Assembly (NCBI RefSeq): GCF_000799715.1
Contig: NZ_JUHG01000013.1
Span: forward strand, 372,001 to 436,000
Direction: 5' to 3'
DNA: 64,000 bases
Source: Martinezella rhizogenes
GTDB taxonomy: Bacteria > Pseudomonadota > Alphaproteobacteria > Rhizobiales > Rhizobiaceae
The notes beneath the pieces are model-generated. The model ran no database searches and was not told where the DNA came from. It saw only the letters and a list, made by a program, of their open reading frames with translations. Within the stretch, counting starts at the first letter, position 1; each line of letters begins with the position of its first letter. A program made the translations under genes and the position numbers. Below are positions 1-9,540 of this stretch, in pieces.

Positions 1-309
1 TACGGCACCGTGCCGATTGCCATGGACGGCACCGAGACATCACGGTTCCTCGCGAGCCGGAAAATCGGCCTGATGCTCGATAAGGCCAACCCCGCCCATC
101 TCGTGGCGCTCATGAACGACATGAACGAGGAACGCTATCTCGCTGCTTTCGACGCCGTGGCCGCGCAAGACCGCAGGCAGTGGATGACCGATCGCGCCGA
201 CTGTCAGGGCCTTGTGCAGCGGCTGGCTTGCCTGACCCACACCAACGAGCAAACCGCCGATTCACAGGCCATCCCGCAACTGCAACGCAATAGAGGTGGA
301 TTGCAATGA
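1..309 (+). CDS. exoL: Succinoglycan glycosyltransferase ExoL, C-terminal part (cut by window edge)
   Basis: An open frame enters from the left edge in frame 1 and stops at TGA 307-309, giving about 102 C-terminal residues. It reads like the nucleotide-sugar-binding end of a GT-B glycosyltransferase, with the segment YGTVPIAMDGTETSRF followed by a helical tail. The stop overlaps the ATG of exoA by four bases, so the two are translationally coupled. In Sinorhizobium the gene before exoA is exoL, which adds a glucose to the lipid-linked octasaccharide repeat. The assignment rests mainly on that gene order, because most of the protein lies outside the window. Confidence 0.72.
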   Translation, partial: YGTVPIAMDGTETSRFLASRKIGLMLDKANPAHLVALMNDMNEERYLAAFDAVAAQDRRQWMTDRADCQGLVQRLACLTHTNEQTADSQAIPQLQRNRGGLQ

Positions 310-1304
310 AAACTGGAGACCCCAAGCACATGCGTTGCCTGATCGTCATCCCCTGCCTCAACGAAGAAAAGCATATCGAGCCGCTGATCGCTAAGCTCGG
401 TGGCGCTCTGGATGAACTTGACGCCAGGATCGTGGTCGCCGACGGCGGCAGCACCGACAGGACGCGGGAGATTGTCAAGGAGATCGCCGGGGCGGACCCG
501 CGCGTTCTCCTGCTCAACAATCCGAAGCGGCTGCAAAGCGCTGCAATCAATCTCGCTGTCGAGACCTTCGGCAACGAGTACGACTATCTCATCCGCATTG
601 ATGCTCATGGCGACTATCCCGATGATTATTGCCAAAGACTGGTGGAGGAGGCCGACGCGACCGAGACAGATTCAGTCGTCGTCGCCATGCGCACCATGGG
701 TTTCAGCGCCTTCCAGAAGGCGACGGCGGTGGCGCAGAACTCGAAGCTCGGCAATGGCGGCTCGAAGCATCGCGAGGGTGCCAAGGGGCATTGGGCCGAT
801 CATGGTCACCATGCGCTGATGCGCATCACCGCTTTCCGCGCCGTCGGCGGCTATGACGAAACCTTCAGCCATAACGAAGATGCCGAACTCGACTACCGGC
901 TGCGCAAGGCCGGCTATCGCATCTGGCTCACCGACAAGACGACGATGACCTATTATCCACGCGCCAGCATTCCGACGCTTTTCCGGCAATATCTCGGCTA
1001 TGGCCGTGGACGGGCGCGCAACATCCTGAAGCATCGCAGCATGCCGAGTGTTCGCCAGATGCTGCCACTGGCCGTGGTGCCGATCTTCATCGGCGCCTTC
1101 CTGGCTATCCTCAACTGGGTTGCGGTCATTCCCGTCAGCCTCTGGGCCTTTGCCTGCATCGCCTATGGTTTCTGGATCGCGCTCGGCCACCGCAACCCCT
1201 ATGGGCCACTTGCCGCCATCTCGGCCATGGTCATGCATTTCGCCTGGTCGATGGGCTTCTGGATGGAAGTCCTCAAATTTCGCGGGCGCAGGGTGGTGTC
1301 ATGA
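306..1304 (+). CDS. exoA: Succinoglycan glycosyltransferase ExoA
   Basis: 332-residue family-2 glycosyltransferase that adds an early beta-1,3-glucose to the succinoglycan repeat on its lipid carrier at the inner face of the membrane. The N-terminus has the GT-A start CLIVIPCLNEEKHI, the metal-binding region is around VVADGGSTDRTREI and RIDAHGDYP, and the acceptor motif is in HNEDAELDYRLRKAGYRI. Two or three hydrophobic segments near residues 255-320 anchor it in the membrane. Length matches the known ExoA (about 330 residues). The ATG at 306 overlaps the exoL stop; an alternative ATG at 330 would remove eight residues. It ends in a 4-bp overlap with exoM. Confidence 0.9.
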   Translation: MKTGDPKHMRCLIVIPCLNEEKHIEPLIAKLGGALDELDARIVVADGGSTDRTREIVKEIAGADPRVLLLNNPKRLQSAAINLAVETFGNEYDYLIRIDAHGDYPDDYCQRLVEEADATETDSVVVAMRTMGFSAFQKATAVAQNSKLGNGGSKHREGAKGHWADHGHHALMRITAFRAVGGYDETFSHNEDAELDYRLRKAGYRIWLTDKTTMTYYPRASIPTLFRQYLGYGRGRARNILKHRSMPSVRQMLPLAVVPIFIGAFLAILNWVAVIPVSLWAFACIAYGFWIALGHRNPYGPLAAISAMVMHFAWSMGFWMEVLKFRGRRVVS

Positions 1305-2242
1305 CGCAAAGCCCGGAGAGCCCACGCGTGAAAATCGATATCGCCGTCTGCACCTATCGCCGTGCCGAGCTGGAGCAGACCTTGCTGTCGCTGGCGGCCT
1401 TGAATGCACCGACCAGTGCTCTCGTCCGCATTATCGTTGCCGACAACGACGTGACGCCGAGCGCGCAGGACCGCGTCGAGGCAGTGCGCTCGGCCGTGCC
1501 CTTCGACATTGCCTATGTGCATTGCCCGGCTTCGAATATTTCCATTGCCCGCAACGCCTGCCTGGAGCATGCGAATGGCGATTTCGTCGCCTTCATCGAT
1601 GACGACGAAACGGCCTGGGAGAATTGGCTGACGGAATTGCTGGCGACGGCGGATACGACCGGAGCCGATGCGGTTCTCGGACCGGTGCGCGCCGTCTATC
1701 CGGATGCGGCGCCGGACTGGATGCGCCGTGGCGATTTCCATTCGACCCTGCCTGTCTGGATCGCGGGCGATATCCGCACAGGCTATACCTGCAACGTGCT
1801 CTTGCGGCGCAAGGCGCCCTCACTTGCCGGTCGCCGTTTCAACCTCGCGCTCGGACGCAGCGGCGGTGAGGACACGGAATTTTTCGCCCATATGCATCAG
1901 GCAGGCGGGCGCATTGCCTTTGCCGAGGACGCGCTGGTCCATGAGCCCGTGCCGAGCGGGCGGGCCAAGCTGTCGTGGCTTTCGAAGCGACGTTACCGCA
2001 TGGGGCAGACGCATGGGCGGATGCTGCTGGAAGGGGCGGCCGGTCTTGGCCGCTGGAAGGCAATTGCCGTTGCCGGCACCAAGTCCGCCTACTGCTTCGC
2101 CGCCGCCGCGCTTCTTTCCCCCTTGCCGATACAGCGTCATCGCTACGGCCTGCGCGGCATCATGCATGCCGGTGTCGTCAGCGGCCTGTTCGGCGTTCGT
2201 GAAATCGAGCAATACGGAAACCTGGAGAAAGCGCCGCAATGA
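1301..2242 (+). CDS. exoM: Succinoglycan glycosyltransferase ExoM
   Basis: 313-residue family-2 glycosyltransferase, close to the length known for ExoM (309), which adds a beta-1,4-glucose to the growing succinoglycan unit. Visible motifs are the nucleotide-binding start IDIAVCTYRRAELEQTLLSL, the DXD-like acidic run FIDDDETAWENW near residue 98, and GRSGGEDTEFFAHMHQAGG near residue 187, which carries the catalytic-base ED pair. The C-terminal quarter is basic and moderately hydrophobic. It overlaps exoA and exoO by four bases (ATGA) at each end, so the block is one transcript with coupled translation. Confidence 0.88.
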   Translation: MTQSPESPRVKIDIAVCTYRRAELEQTLLSLAALNAPTSALVRIIVADNDVTPSAQDRVEAVRSAVPFDIAYVHCPASNISIARNACLEHANGDFVAFIDDDETAWENWLTELLATADTTGADAVLGPVRAVYPDAAPDWMRRGDFHSTLPVWIAGDIRTGYTCNVLLRRKAPSLAGRRFNLALGRSGGEDTEFFAHMHQAGGRIAFAEDALVHEPVPSGRAKLSWLSKRRYRMGQTHGRMLLEGAAGLGRWKAIAVAGTKSAYCFAAAALLSPLPIQRHRYGLRGIMHAGVVSGLFGVREIEQYGNLEKAPQ

Positions 2243-3288
2243 CGGATTTCATCCCTGATGTCAGTTTCGTCATCGCAGCCTACAATGCCGAGGAGACGCT
2301 GGAGCGCGCCATCGACAGCGCGCTTGCGCAGGGCGCTGTCAGCATGGAGGTGATCGTCGTCGACGATTGCTCCAGCGACAGCACTCGGGACATCGTCAGC
2401 AATCACTCCGATCCTCGCGTGCGCCTGGTCGCCATGCCCCATAATGGCGGCCCAGGCGCGGCGCGCAATGCCGGGCTGGACGCGGCGCGCGGCCGCTGGG
2501 TGGCTGTGCTTGATTCCGACGATGCGCTCCGTCCGGACCGCATGGCGCGACTGATCGCGCGGGCCGAAAAGGCCGGGGCGCAGATCGTGATCGACAATCT
2601 CGATGTCATCCGGGGCGAGAACGAGGCCGCTGGCACCATGTTCCCCGAAGCCATGCTCGCCCGCATACCCCTGCTGACGCTCGCAAAATTCATCACATCG
2701 AACATGATTTTCCAGTCCGAGCATAATCTTGGCTACACAAAGCCCGTCTTCGAACGGGCCTTCCTGGAAAAGCACCACTTGCGCTTTGAGGAATCCCTCC
2801 GCATCGGCGAGGATTACATCTTTCTCGCCTCGGCCCTGGCCAGGGGCGGCGTCTGCGCGGTCGAGCCGACGGCGGGCTACCTCTATTATATCCGCGATGG
2901 TTCGATCTCGCGGGTGCTGAAGCGGCAGCATGTCGAAGCGATGATCGCCGCCGATGCCAAGTTTTTTGCCGAACATCCTTTTGGTGCCGCCGCCCTCGCC
3001 GCACAGCGGCGACGGACGCGGAACCTGAAGGACGTACTGTCCTTCCTGATGCTGATCGACAGCCTCAAGGATGGCGCCCTACCGGCCGCGCTGAAGATTG
3101 CATGCAGCAATCCACGCGCGGTTCGCCACCTGCGCATGCCGATTGCAGTTCGCCTTCGCCGTCTCGCCGCCTCTTTTTGGGGTAGTAGCGAAACGACCGT
3201 CCTTACCGGCGGTGAAGTGGCTGCGGCCTCGCAAATCTCCTCCTCCCTCCCCAGTTTGGGCGCAGGCCCTCACTCTAACAAAGGATAG
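2239..3288 (+). CDS. exoO: Succinoglycan glycosyltransferase ExoO
   Basis: 349-residue family-2 glycosyltransferase (known ExoO is about 346), adding a beta-1,6-glucose of the side chain. The GT-A fold starts with [31 protein letters not shown] and [13 protein letters not shown] are the two acidic nucleotide/metal motifs, and [17 protein letters not shown] is typical of the family. The stop TAG at 3286-3288 lies inside the AAAGGATAG stretch that also serves as ribosome-binding site for exoN. The last 60 residues are less conserved-looking and rich in Ser and Ala. Confidence 0.88.
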   Translation: MTDFIPDVSFVIAAYNAEETLERAIDSALAQGAVSMEVIVVDDCSSDSTRDIVSNHSDPRVRLVAMPHNGGPGAARNAGLDAARGRWVAVLDSDDALRPDRMARLIARAEKAGAQIVIDNLDVIRGENEAAGTMFPEAMLARIPLLTLAKFITSNMIFQSEHNLGYTKPVFERAFLEKHHLRFEESLRIGEDYIFLASALARGGVCAVEPTAGYLYYIRDGSISRVLKRQHVEAMIAADAKFFAEHPFGAAALAAQRRRTRNLKDVLSFLMLIDSLKDGALPAALKIACSNPRAVRHLRMPIAVRLRRLAASFWGSSETTVLTGGEVAAASQISSSLPSLGAGPHSNKG

Positions 3289-3292
3289 AGCC

Positions 3293-4198
3293 ATGGACCG
3301 TAAGCTTCCCGTGAGAAAAGCAGTTATCCCGGTTGCCGGCAACGGAACCCGTTTCCTGCCCGCCACGAAGGCAATGCCGAAAGAAATGCTGACGATCGTC
3401 GATCGTCCGGTGGTGCAATATGCCGTCGATGAAGCCATCGAAGCCGGCATCGAGCACATCGTCTTCATCACCAGCCGCAACAAAACGTCGATCGAGGATC
3501 ACTTCGACGATACGCCGGAGCTGATTTCCTCGCTGAACAGGGCAGGCAAGACAAAGCAGGTTTCCGAACTGGAACGTCTTCTGCCGCGCGCCGGCTCCGT
3601 CAGCTTTATCCGCCAGCAGGCGCCGCTTGGCCTCGGCCATGCCGTGTGGTGCGCCCGCGACGTGATCGGCAACGAACCCTTCGCGCTATTGCTGCCCGAC
3701 ATGGTCTGCCATGGCCTGCGCGGCTGCACCGCCGGGCTGATGGATCTCTACAACGAAGTCGGCGGCAATGTCGTCGGTGTTGAGGAATGCTCGCCGGAAG
3801 AGACGTCGAGCTACGGCATTATCGGCAGGGGAGCGCCGGTTCGCCATGGCTTCGGCGTGACCAAAATGGTTGAAAAGCCGCATCCTTCGGAAGCGCCTTC
3901 TAACTTTTACCTTAATGGTCGTTATATTCTGCAGCCCGAAATCTTCGATATCCTGGCCCGGCAAGAGCGCGGCGCCGGTAACGAGATCCAACTTACCGAC
4001 GGCATGCTGCGCCTGTCTGAAACACAGGGGTTCCATGCTCAGGCCTATAACGGACGGACTTACGATTGCGGATCGAAGCAAGGCTTCATCGAGGCGAATG
4101 TCGCCTTCGCGCTGGCGCGCGCTGATATTGGTGGTCTCGTCTATGACTCGATCCGGAACCTGGTTCTCTCGCACGAAGCGCAGATGAACGCAGCTTAA
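3293..4198 (+). CDS. exoN: UTP-glucose-1-phosphate uridylyltransferase ExoN
   Basis: 301 residues. Makes UDP-glucose from UTP and glucose-1-phosphate, the donor for the exo glycosyltransferases. The GalU-type signature is clear: [27 protein letters not shown] near residues 6-30, the sugar-binding stretch [24 protein letters not shown] and the late [21 protein letters not shown]. The frame is open further upstream, but the ATG at 3293 directly follows an AAAGGAT ribosome-binding site and gives the family N-terminus and length (ExoN about 303), so it is chosen. A second genomic galU elsewhere is likely, with exoN dedicated to exopolysaccharide. Confidence 0.92.
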   Translation: MDRKLPVRKAVIPVAGNGTRFLPATKAMPKEMLTIVDRPVVQYAVDEAIEAGIEHIVFITSRNKTSIEDHFDDTPELISSLNRAGKTKQVSELERLLPRAGSVSFIRQQAPLGLGHAVWCARDVIGNEPFALLLPDMVCHGLRGCTAGLMDLYNEVGGNVVGVEECSPEETSSYGIIGRGAPVRHGFGVTKMVEKPHPSEAPSNFYLNGRYILQPEIFDILARQERGAGNEIQLTDGMLRLSETQGFHAQAYNGRTYDCGSKQGFIEANVAFALARADIGGLVYDSIRNLVLSHEAQMNAA

Positions 4199-4212
4199 AC
4201 CAACACACTTTA

Positions 4213-4237
4213 GCCTGCGGTCCTCGCGGCCGCAGGC
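4213..4237 (+). terminator. Hairpin between exoN and exoP
   Basis: GCCTGCGG (4213-4220) and CCGCAGGC (4230-4237) form a perfect 8-bp stem with a 9-base loop, 15 bases after the exoN stop. No T run follows, so it is more likely an mRNA-stability or partial-termination element lowering exoP relative to the transferases than a strong terminator. Confidence 0.5.
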
Positions 4238-4280
4238 CAGAGCCGTTATTCAATTGGGCTTCTCCGACAAGGTGGTCGCC

Positions 4281-6638
4281 ATGCACCAGAAAAATTTCAC
4301 TTTCCATAGCGCTACCCCCAAAGCGGAGGAGCAGGATGGCTTCATTGACCTCGATCGCCTGATGGCAATGGTGATCCGCCGTATCCGCACCATCATGCTC
4401 GGCGTGGCCATCTTCGTTGCGCTGGCGATCGCCTATCTGTTGTTCGCCACCCCGACCTATACGTCGGCGACACAGATATTGCTCGATGAAACCATGACCA
4501 AATATGCCGAGGACCAGCCGCCGCCGACCAGCGGCCAGCAGGCTGACATGGATATTGCCAGCGCCGTCGAGATCCTGAAATCCAACGAGATGGCCCTGCG
4601 CGTTGTCGACACGGCCGGTCTCATCGACAATGACGCGTTCGTCAATCCACCGCAGTCGCCGGTCGCTTTGATCAAATCCGGTGTGAAGCTGATCGCCAGT
4701 GTCTTCAAACCCGCCAAGCCTCCCTTGACGGCCGCGGAAGCACGGGAGGCACGGCGTCAGCAAGTCGCAGCCATGTTGCAGGACGCTCTCAAGGTCGAAC
4801 GCGTCATGCGCAGCTCCGTCGTTTCGGTATCCTTCAGCTCGACCGATCAGGTCCTGGCGGCGAAGATCACCAGCGCCTATGCCGATTCCTATCTGACCGA
4901 CCAGCTCAACGCCAATTTCGATGCGACCGAGCGCGCGTCCGTCTGGCTGCAGGAACGGCTGAACGACCTGCGCCAGCGCGCGCAGATAGCATCGCTCGAA
5001 GTCGAGAAGTACAAGGCGGAGAACGGCTTGACTTCGACTGGCGGCGAACTGATGTCGGAGCAGCAGATCTCCGATCTGAACAAGCAGCTGATCATAGCGC
5101 AGGCCGACACTGCCAGCGCCTCCGCCCGCTATAACCAGTACAAGTCGATCATCGATCAGGGGCCGGACAATGCGGTGAAAAACGCAACGATCTCGTCCAG
5201 CCAGTCCGGCAACAGCGTCTTGCAGGACCTGAAGACCCGCTACCTTGCGGTGCAGAAGCGCGAGCAGGATGTGACGCAGAATTTCGGCGCCGACCACCCC
5301 CAGGCCGTGGCTTTGAAGGCGGAGCGCCAGGACATCACCCGCCAGATCTATGAGGAACTCCAGCAGCTGACGGCGAGCTACAAGAACGAATACGACGTAG
5401 CGCAATCGCGCGCGACATCGTTGCGTGACAGCATCGAGGGCATGGTCGGAAAGAACTCCGAGGCCAACAAATCCCTCGTGCAGTTGAACGAGCTGAACCA
5501 GAAGGCGACGGCGCTGAAGACGTTGTACGAATCCTATCTGGGCCGCTTCGAGGCTGCGGCGCAACAACGATCCTTCCCGATCGCCAAGGCGCGCGTCATA
5601 TCCGCGGCTGGTGTTCCGACCGCGCCGTCAAGCCCGAAGAAGACGCTTGTCATGGCGCTTTCGATCATTCTCGGTTTGATGGCCGGCGGTGCCTTTGCCG
5701 CGTTCCAGGAGTTCCGCGATCGCTTTTTCCGCGTCGAGGCTGATGTGCGCGCAGCGCTCGGGCTCAAATTCCTCGGCTATCTGCCAATGCTTGGCCAACA
5801 GGGCTTTCCGAAGAAGAAGAACAGCCGCAAAAACAAGGTTGGTCCGATGCCGGCAATGGCCACGGCAGCGGTCGAAGAGGGCGAAAACGGCGTCGCCTTC
5901 GAACGCATCATGCGTGTCTCCGTCGAAGCCCCGCGTTCGATGTTCGCCGAGACCCTGCGAAACGCCAAGCTTGCCAGCGATGTCATGCTGCAGGGACGCA
6001 CAGACCGGGTGATCGGTGTCGTCTCCGCACTACCCGGCGAAGGCAAATCGACGACAGCCGCCAATTTTGCCGCCCTGCTCGCCAGCAGCGGCAAGCGGAC
6101 TTTGCTGATCGACGCCGACTTGCGCAATCCGGGTTTGAGCCGGACGCTCAGAACGCCGCCGCAGGTCGGGCTTATCGAAGCAGCGCTTGGCGAAGTCCCC
6201 TGGGCAAGCGCCGTCAAGGTCGATCCGCGCACCAAGCTTGCCATCCTGCCGGTGGTGCTGCGCGATCATCTGCTCCATACCAGCGAGCTTCTGTCCTCGC
6301 AGGGCATGATGAACCTAATGGAGAATGCGCGGAAGATGTTCGACTATATCGTCGTCGACCTTGCGCCGCTCGGACCCGTCATCGACGCCAAGGCCTTTGC
6401 GCCGCAGGTGGATGCTTTTCTGCTCGTTGCCGAATGGGGCGCGACGCCGACCAGTCTCGTCAAGGACATTCTGGAACAGGAGCCGCAAATCAATTCGCGC
6501 ATCCTCGGCGTTATCCTCAACAAGACCGACATGTCGGAACTGTCGCGCTATAGCGAGTTCGGCGCCACCGAACGCTACCGGCAGAAGTATGTCAGCTACT
6601 ACACCGAAGACCATCCTAGAACCGAGGTAGAGGCGTAA
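4281..6638 (+). CDS. exoP: Succinoglycan chain-length regulator and tyrosine autokinase ExoP
   Basis: 785 residues, within one residue of known ExoP. It controls polymerisation and export of succinoglycan as a fused Wzz co-polymerase and bacterial tyrosine kinase. The first membrane segment is IMLGVAIFVALAIAYLLFA (about residues 36-54). A long periplasmic coiled-coil domain follows to about residue 440, then a proline-rich GVPTAPSSPKK motif just before the second membrane segment. The cytoplasmic kinase has a Walker A (LPGEGKST, near residue 585), Walker A' (LLIDADLRNPG) and VVDLAPLGPVIDAKAF. The tail carries several tyrosines (RYSEFG, ERYRQKYVSYY) that fit the autophosphorylation cluster. 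The frame is open from TTG 4254; the ATG at 4281 with AAGGTGG upstream fits best. Confidence 0.92.
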   Translation: MHQKNFTFHSATPKAEEQDGFIDLDRLMAMVIRRIRTIMLGVAIFVALAIAYLLFATPTYTSATQILLDETMTKYAEDQPPPTSGQQADMDIASAVEILKSNEMALRVVDTAGLIDNDAFVNPPQSPVALIKSGVKLIASVFKPAKPPLTAAEAREARRQQVAAMLQDALKVERVMRSSVVSVSFSSTDQVLAAKITSAYADSYLTDQLNANFDATERASVWLQERLNDLRQRAQIASLEVEKYKAENGLTSTGGELMSEQQISDLNKQLIIAQADTASASARYNQYKSIIDQGPDNAVKNATISSSQSGNSVLQDLKTRYLAVQKREQDVTQNFGADHPQAVALKAERQDITRQIYEELQQLTASYKNEYDVAQSRATSLRDSIEGMVGKNSEANKSLVQLNELNQKATALKTLYESYLGRFEAAAQQRSFPIAKARVISAAGVPTAPSSPKKTLVMALSIILGLMAGGAFAAFQEFRDRFFRVEADVRAALGLKFLGYLPMLGQQGFPKKKNSRKNKVGPMPAMATAAVEEGENGVAFERIMRVSVEAPRSMFAETLRNAKLASDVMLQGRTDRVIGVVSALPGEGKSTTAANFAALLASSGKRTLLIDADLRNPGLSRTLRTPPQVGLIEAALGEVPWASAVKVDPRTKLAILPVVLRDHLLHTSELLSSQGMMNLMENARKMFDYIVVDLAPLGPVIDAKAFAPQVDAFLLVAEWGATPTSLVKDILEQEPQINSRILGVILNKTDMSELSRYSEFGATERYRQKYVSYYTEDHPRTEVEA

Positions 6639-6647
6639 AAGCCTCTA
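6628..6647. terminator. Hairpin shared by exoP and the convergent DMT gene
   Basis: TAGAGGC (6628-6634) and GCCTCTA (6641-6647) form a perfect 7-bp stem with a 6-base loop. The exoP stop TAA (6636-6638) lies in the loop and the stop of the convergent gene (6645-6647) lies in the right arm, so one small element ends both genes. There is no T run. Confidence 0.5.
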
Positions 6648-7532
6648 TCCCCCAGCAGCCCTTGCTCGAGCTTTGGCCAGGGCATTTTCACGCCAGATCG
6701 TGAAAATGCCCGCACCCACGACAATGACGGCGCCGATGATCATATTGACGCCGAGCGTCTCGCCAAAAATCGCAACACCGATGATGGCGGAGAAGACGAG
6801 CTGCAGATAGGTGAGCGGCTGGATCACCACCGCGTCGAGAAGATCATAGGCGCGGATGAGGAAATAATGGCTCGTCATGCCGGTAAGGCAGAGCAGGCCC
6901 ATGAAAACCCAGTCGGACGGCAGAAGCGGCGTCCAGAAAAATGGTCCGACTGTGCTCATCGCGACCGCCCCCACAACGCCGGTGTAAAAGAAGCTCGTCA
7001 TCGACGAATCTACCCGGCTGACATAGCGGGTGATGACGACATAGAGTGAAAACACCAGGGCGCCCGCCAGCGGCACCAGGAAGCGGATGTCGAAAAAGCC
7101 GCTTTCGGGCTTCAGGATCAGCAGCACGCCAACAAACCCGACCGAGATCGCCAGCCAGCGTCGCCAGCCGACTTTTTCGCCGAGGATCGGCACGGACAGC
7201 AGCGCCACGATCAGCGGGCCGGATGAGAAGATCGCCTGCGAATGCGCAAGGCCGACCATGACGAAGGACGAAATGGCGATGACGATCTGCAAGGCGAGCA
7301 GCAACCCGCGGACGACCTGCAGGCTGGGCTTCCTGGTATGGGCAGCCGCGCGCAATCCACCCGGCGATCGCGCCGCCAGTGCGATCGCAAACAGCATGAA
7401 GCCCCAATAGCGGATCATCGCCACGAAGAGCGGCGGATAGGCGCTGACCAGATGTTTGGAGATGCCATCCTGTATGGCGAAAATACTGATCGCCAACAGT
7501 GTGAAGACATAACCGGCAGTGTTGGATTTCAT
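6645..7532 (-). CDS. EamA-family (DMT) permease
   Basis: 295-residue integral membrane protein of the drug/metabolite transporter superfamily with two EamA repeats (about residues 8-140 and 150-280) and about ten membrane segments, starting with YVFTLLAISIFAIQDGISKHL. The first repeat ends with the typical LSVPILGEKVGWRRWLAISVGFVGVLLI and the second with AIIGVAIFGETLGVNMIIGAVIVVGAGIF. Such proteins export or import small metabolites, often amino acids; the substrate cannot be read from sequence. It is convergent with exoP and appears monocistronic. Confidence 0.85.
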   Translation of the reverse strand: MKSNTAGYVFTLLAISIFAIQDGISKHLVSAYPPLFVAMIRYWGFMLFAIALAARSPGGLRAAAHTRKPSLQVVRGLLLALQIVIAISSFVMVGLAHSQAIFSSGPLIVALLSVPILGEKVGWRRWLAISVGFVGVLLILKPESGFFDIRFLVPLAGALVFSLYVVITRYVSRVDSSMTSFFYTGVVGAVAMSTVGPFFWTPLLPSDWVFMGLLCLTGMTSHYFLIRAYDLLDAVVIQPLTYLQLVFSAIIGVAIFGETLGVNMIIGAVIVVGAGIFTIWRENALAKARARAAGG

Positions 7533-7660
7533 TTCGGCTCGAAGGAAGATTGCATGCGGCCCCGAAAGCGCCGACTGACTCGACGCTGCTAGTCACAATA
7601 GGCCATCCGATCTTTCAATCATAGGCTTTGGAAATGGTCTCCACGCACGAAATATGCGTA

Positions 7661-8221
7661 TCAGCTGTTTTTCGTACCCTCGACAAAGGCGGCAAATCCT
7701 TCGATGAAAGCGGCGAGGTTGTGCTTCACCTTCTCGTCGATGATTTTACTTTCCGCATCGAAAACGCTGCCGGCGCGCGAGACCATCAGCCGCCCGCCGA
7801 ACCACGGATTGGTGCCGAGCGTTCGCAGCACCGGCAGCCAGGCATTCTGGCTGAGGATCGTGCCGAAATTGCCGGGCGACGCGCCAAGGATGGCGACAGG
7901 CTTTGCCTTGAAAACGCGGGTGATATCGTCCGACGGACGGCTCATCCAGTCGATGGCGTTCTTGAAGACACCCGGAAGTGAGTTGTTATATTCCGGCGTG
8001 AACAGGATCAGCCCATCGGCGGCGGCGGCCAATTCCTTCAACTCAGTCACCTTCTCCGGAATCCCCTCTGCTGCCTCGATATCAGCATCGTACAGCGGCA
8101 CGCCATGAATGGTTGCGGCGATGAACTCGACACCTGGCGGCACCAGTTCGACAGCGGCATGCAGCAGCGTCGTGTTGAAGGAGCCCTTGCGGAGGCTGCC
8201 CGATATGCCAAGTATTTTCAT
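7661..8221 (-). CDS. NAD(P)H-dependent FMN reductase
   Basis: 186 residues of the flavodoxin-fold NADPH-dependent FMN reductase family (ChrR/azoreductase-like). MKILGISGSLRKGSFNTTLL is the FMN phosphate-binding start, and LILFTPEYNNSLPGVFKNAIDWMSRP is the family signature that binds the isoalloxazine ring. It likely reduces quinones or free flavin in the cytosol. The frame is open to 8314, but the ATG at 8221 is preceded by AGGGGGAT and begins exactly at the conserved N-terminus, so the longer start is rejected. It stands alone between the DMT gene and the moc-like reductase gene. Confidence 0.86.
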   Translation of the reverse strand: MKILGISGSLRKGSFNTTLLHAAVELVPPGVEFIAATIHGVPLYDADIEAAEGIPEKVTELKELAAAADGLILFTPEYNNSLPGVFKNAIDWMSRPSDDITRVFKAKPVAILGASPGNFGTILSQNAWLPVLRTLGTNPWFGGRLMVSRAGSVFDAESKIIDEKVKHNLAAFIEGFAAFVEGTKNS

Positions 8222-8303
8222 CGTATCCCCCTGATGGATTGAGGAGAGAAGATTTGCCGTTCCAGGCCGATCGTCAAGGGAGGGATCGGCCTTTAGGCGC
8301 GGA

Positions 8304-9530
8304 TCATGCCGCAAGAAGCGATTTCAGTTTGACATGGCTCGCCGTCAGCGCTTGGGGATCGGGATGCGCGCGCGCGGCGATCAGCATTTCGGCAAGGCGG
8401 ATATCGCGGGCGACGGCGTTGCCTCGGCCGATGCCGCTGGCCGCGAGAAGCCGACCGTTATCATCGAGATGAAAGAGGATGAAGGCTCCGTCGGAGAGAT
8501 CGCGCCTCAGCATCGCCGTGGCGCCATCGGCGAGACCGGCGATCTGCAAGGTCAGATCATATTGGTCAGACCAGAACCACGGCACGGCGGAAATGCTATT
8601 GCCTTCGCCCAGCATGTTGCCGGCGGCCAGCGTTCCCTGTTCCTGCGCATTGCGCCAGGACTCCAGCCGAACCCGCCGCCTACCATAAAGCGCCAGTGGG
8701 AAAGAGCAGCAATCGCCAGCCGCAAAGATATCGGCTTTGGAGGTTTCCAGCCGCTCGTTGACAGCGATGCCGTTGTCAATGACAAGGCCGGCTTTTTCCG
8801 CCAACGCGACGTTCGGCACCGCGCCGATGCCGATCAGGACAAGATCGGCGGAGACGATCTTGTCGTTCTCCAGGTGGACAACAACGCTATCCGTCCCCTC
8901 CTCCACTGCGACAATGGTTTCGCCGCAGAAGATATCGACACCTTCTTGCCGATGGCGCCCTGTTATGACCTCTGCAATCGCGTCCGGCACGCCTCGCTTC
9001 AGGATGCGCGGCAGGCCCTCGATGATGGTGACCTTAGCACCGAGCTTGCGCGCCGTGGCCGCCAGTTCGAGACCGATGAAACCACCACCGATAATCGTGA
9101 TGTGTTGACCAGGATGAAGGGCAGATCGCAAGGCGCGAGCGTCGGCATGGGTGCGGAGCGCACGAATACGCTCGCCGGTTCCCGCAATACCGGGGAAGGC
9201 GCGTGCAGATGCTCCGGTTGCCAGCAGCAATTTGTCGTAACTAAGTTTTTCTCCGCCGGTGAGCGCGACCACCTTGGTGGCCGGATCGATGTCAATCACA
9301 TCCGTGCCAAGCCGAAGATCGATGCGCTGTTCCGCGTAACGCTCCAGTGCCGCCACGTATTTTGGCTCATTCGCGTGAACAAGACCCTCTTTGGAAAGCG
9401 GCGGACGCTCATAGGGCGCGACCGGTTCGGCACCGATCAGGGTGATGTCGCCGTCAAAGCCCTTCTCCCTCAGCGCAAAGGCAGCGCGCGCGCCGCATTC
9501 CCCCGCTCCGACGATGATAAAATGCGGCAT
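8304..9530 (-). CDS. mocF: FAD-dependent ferredoxin reductase, MocF-like
   Basis: 408 residues. It transfers electrons from NAD(P)H to a ferredoxin, here almost certainly the Rieske protein of the next gene. Two dinucleotide-binding motifs are seen: MPHFIIVGAGECGARAAF (FAD, N-terminal) and TIIGGGFIGLELAATARKLGAKVTIIE (NAD(P)H, about residue 148). A third conserved stretch, ADIFAAGDCCSFPLALYGRR, closes the FAD site. The architecture is that of putidaredoxin/rubredoxin reductases and MocF. The frame is open to 9785; the ATG at 9530 gives the correct N-terminus. It lies 10 bp after the ferredoxin gene in one minus-strand operon. Confidence 0.85.
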   Translation of the reverse strand: MPHFIIVGAGECGARAAFALREKGFDGDITLIGAEPVAPYERPPLSKEGLVHANEPKYVAALERYAEQRIDLRLGTDVIDIDPATKVVALTGGEKLSYDKLLLATGASARAFPGIAGTGERIRALRTHADARALRSALHPGQHITIIGGGFIGLELAATARKLGAKVTIIEGLPRILKRGVPDAIAEVITGRHRQEGVDIFCGETIVAVEEGTDSVVVHLENDKIVSADLVLIGIGAVPNVALAEKAGLVIDNGIAVNERLETSKADIFAAGDCCSFPLALYGRRRVRLESWRNAQEQGTLAAGNMLGEGNSISAVPWFWSDQYDLTLQIAGLADGATAMLRRDLSDGAFILFHLDDNGRLLAASGIGRGNAVARDIRLAEMLIAARAHPDPQALTASHVKLKSLLAA

Positions 9531-9540
9531 GGCTTTCTCC

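Noticed and set aside
4086..5567. 493-codon minus frame across exoN and exoP
   Set aside because: Antisense to two well-recognised genes; repetitive composition and no ribosome-binding site of note.
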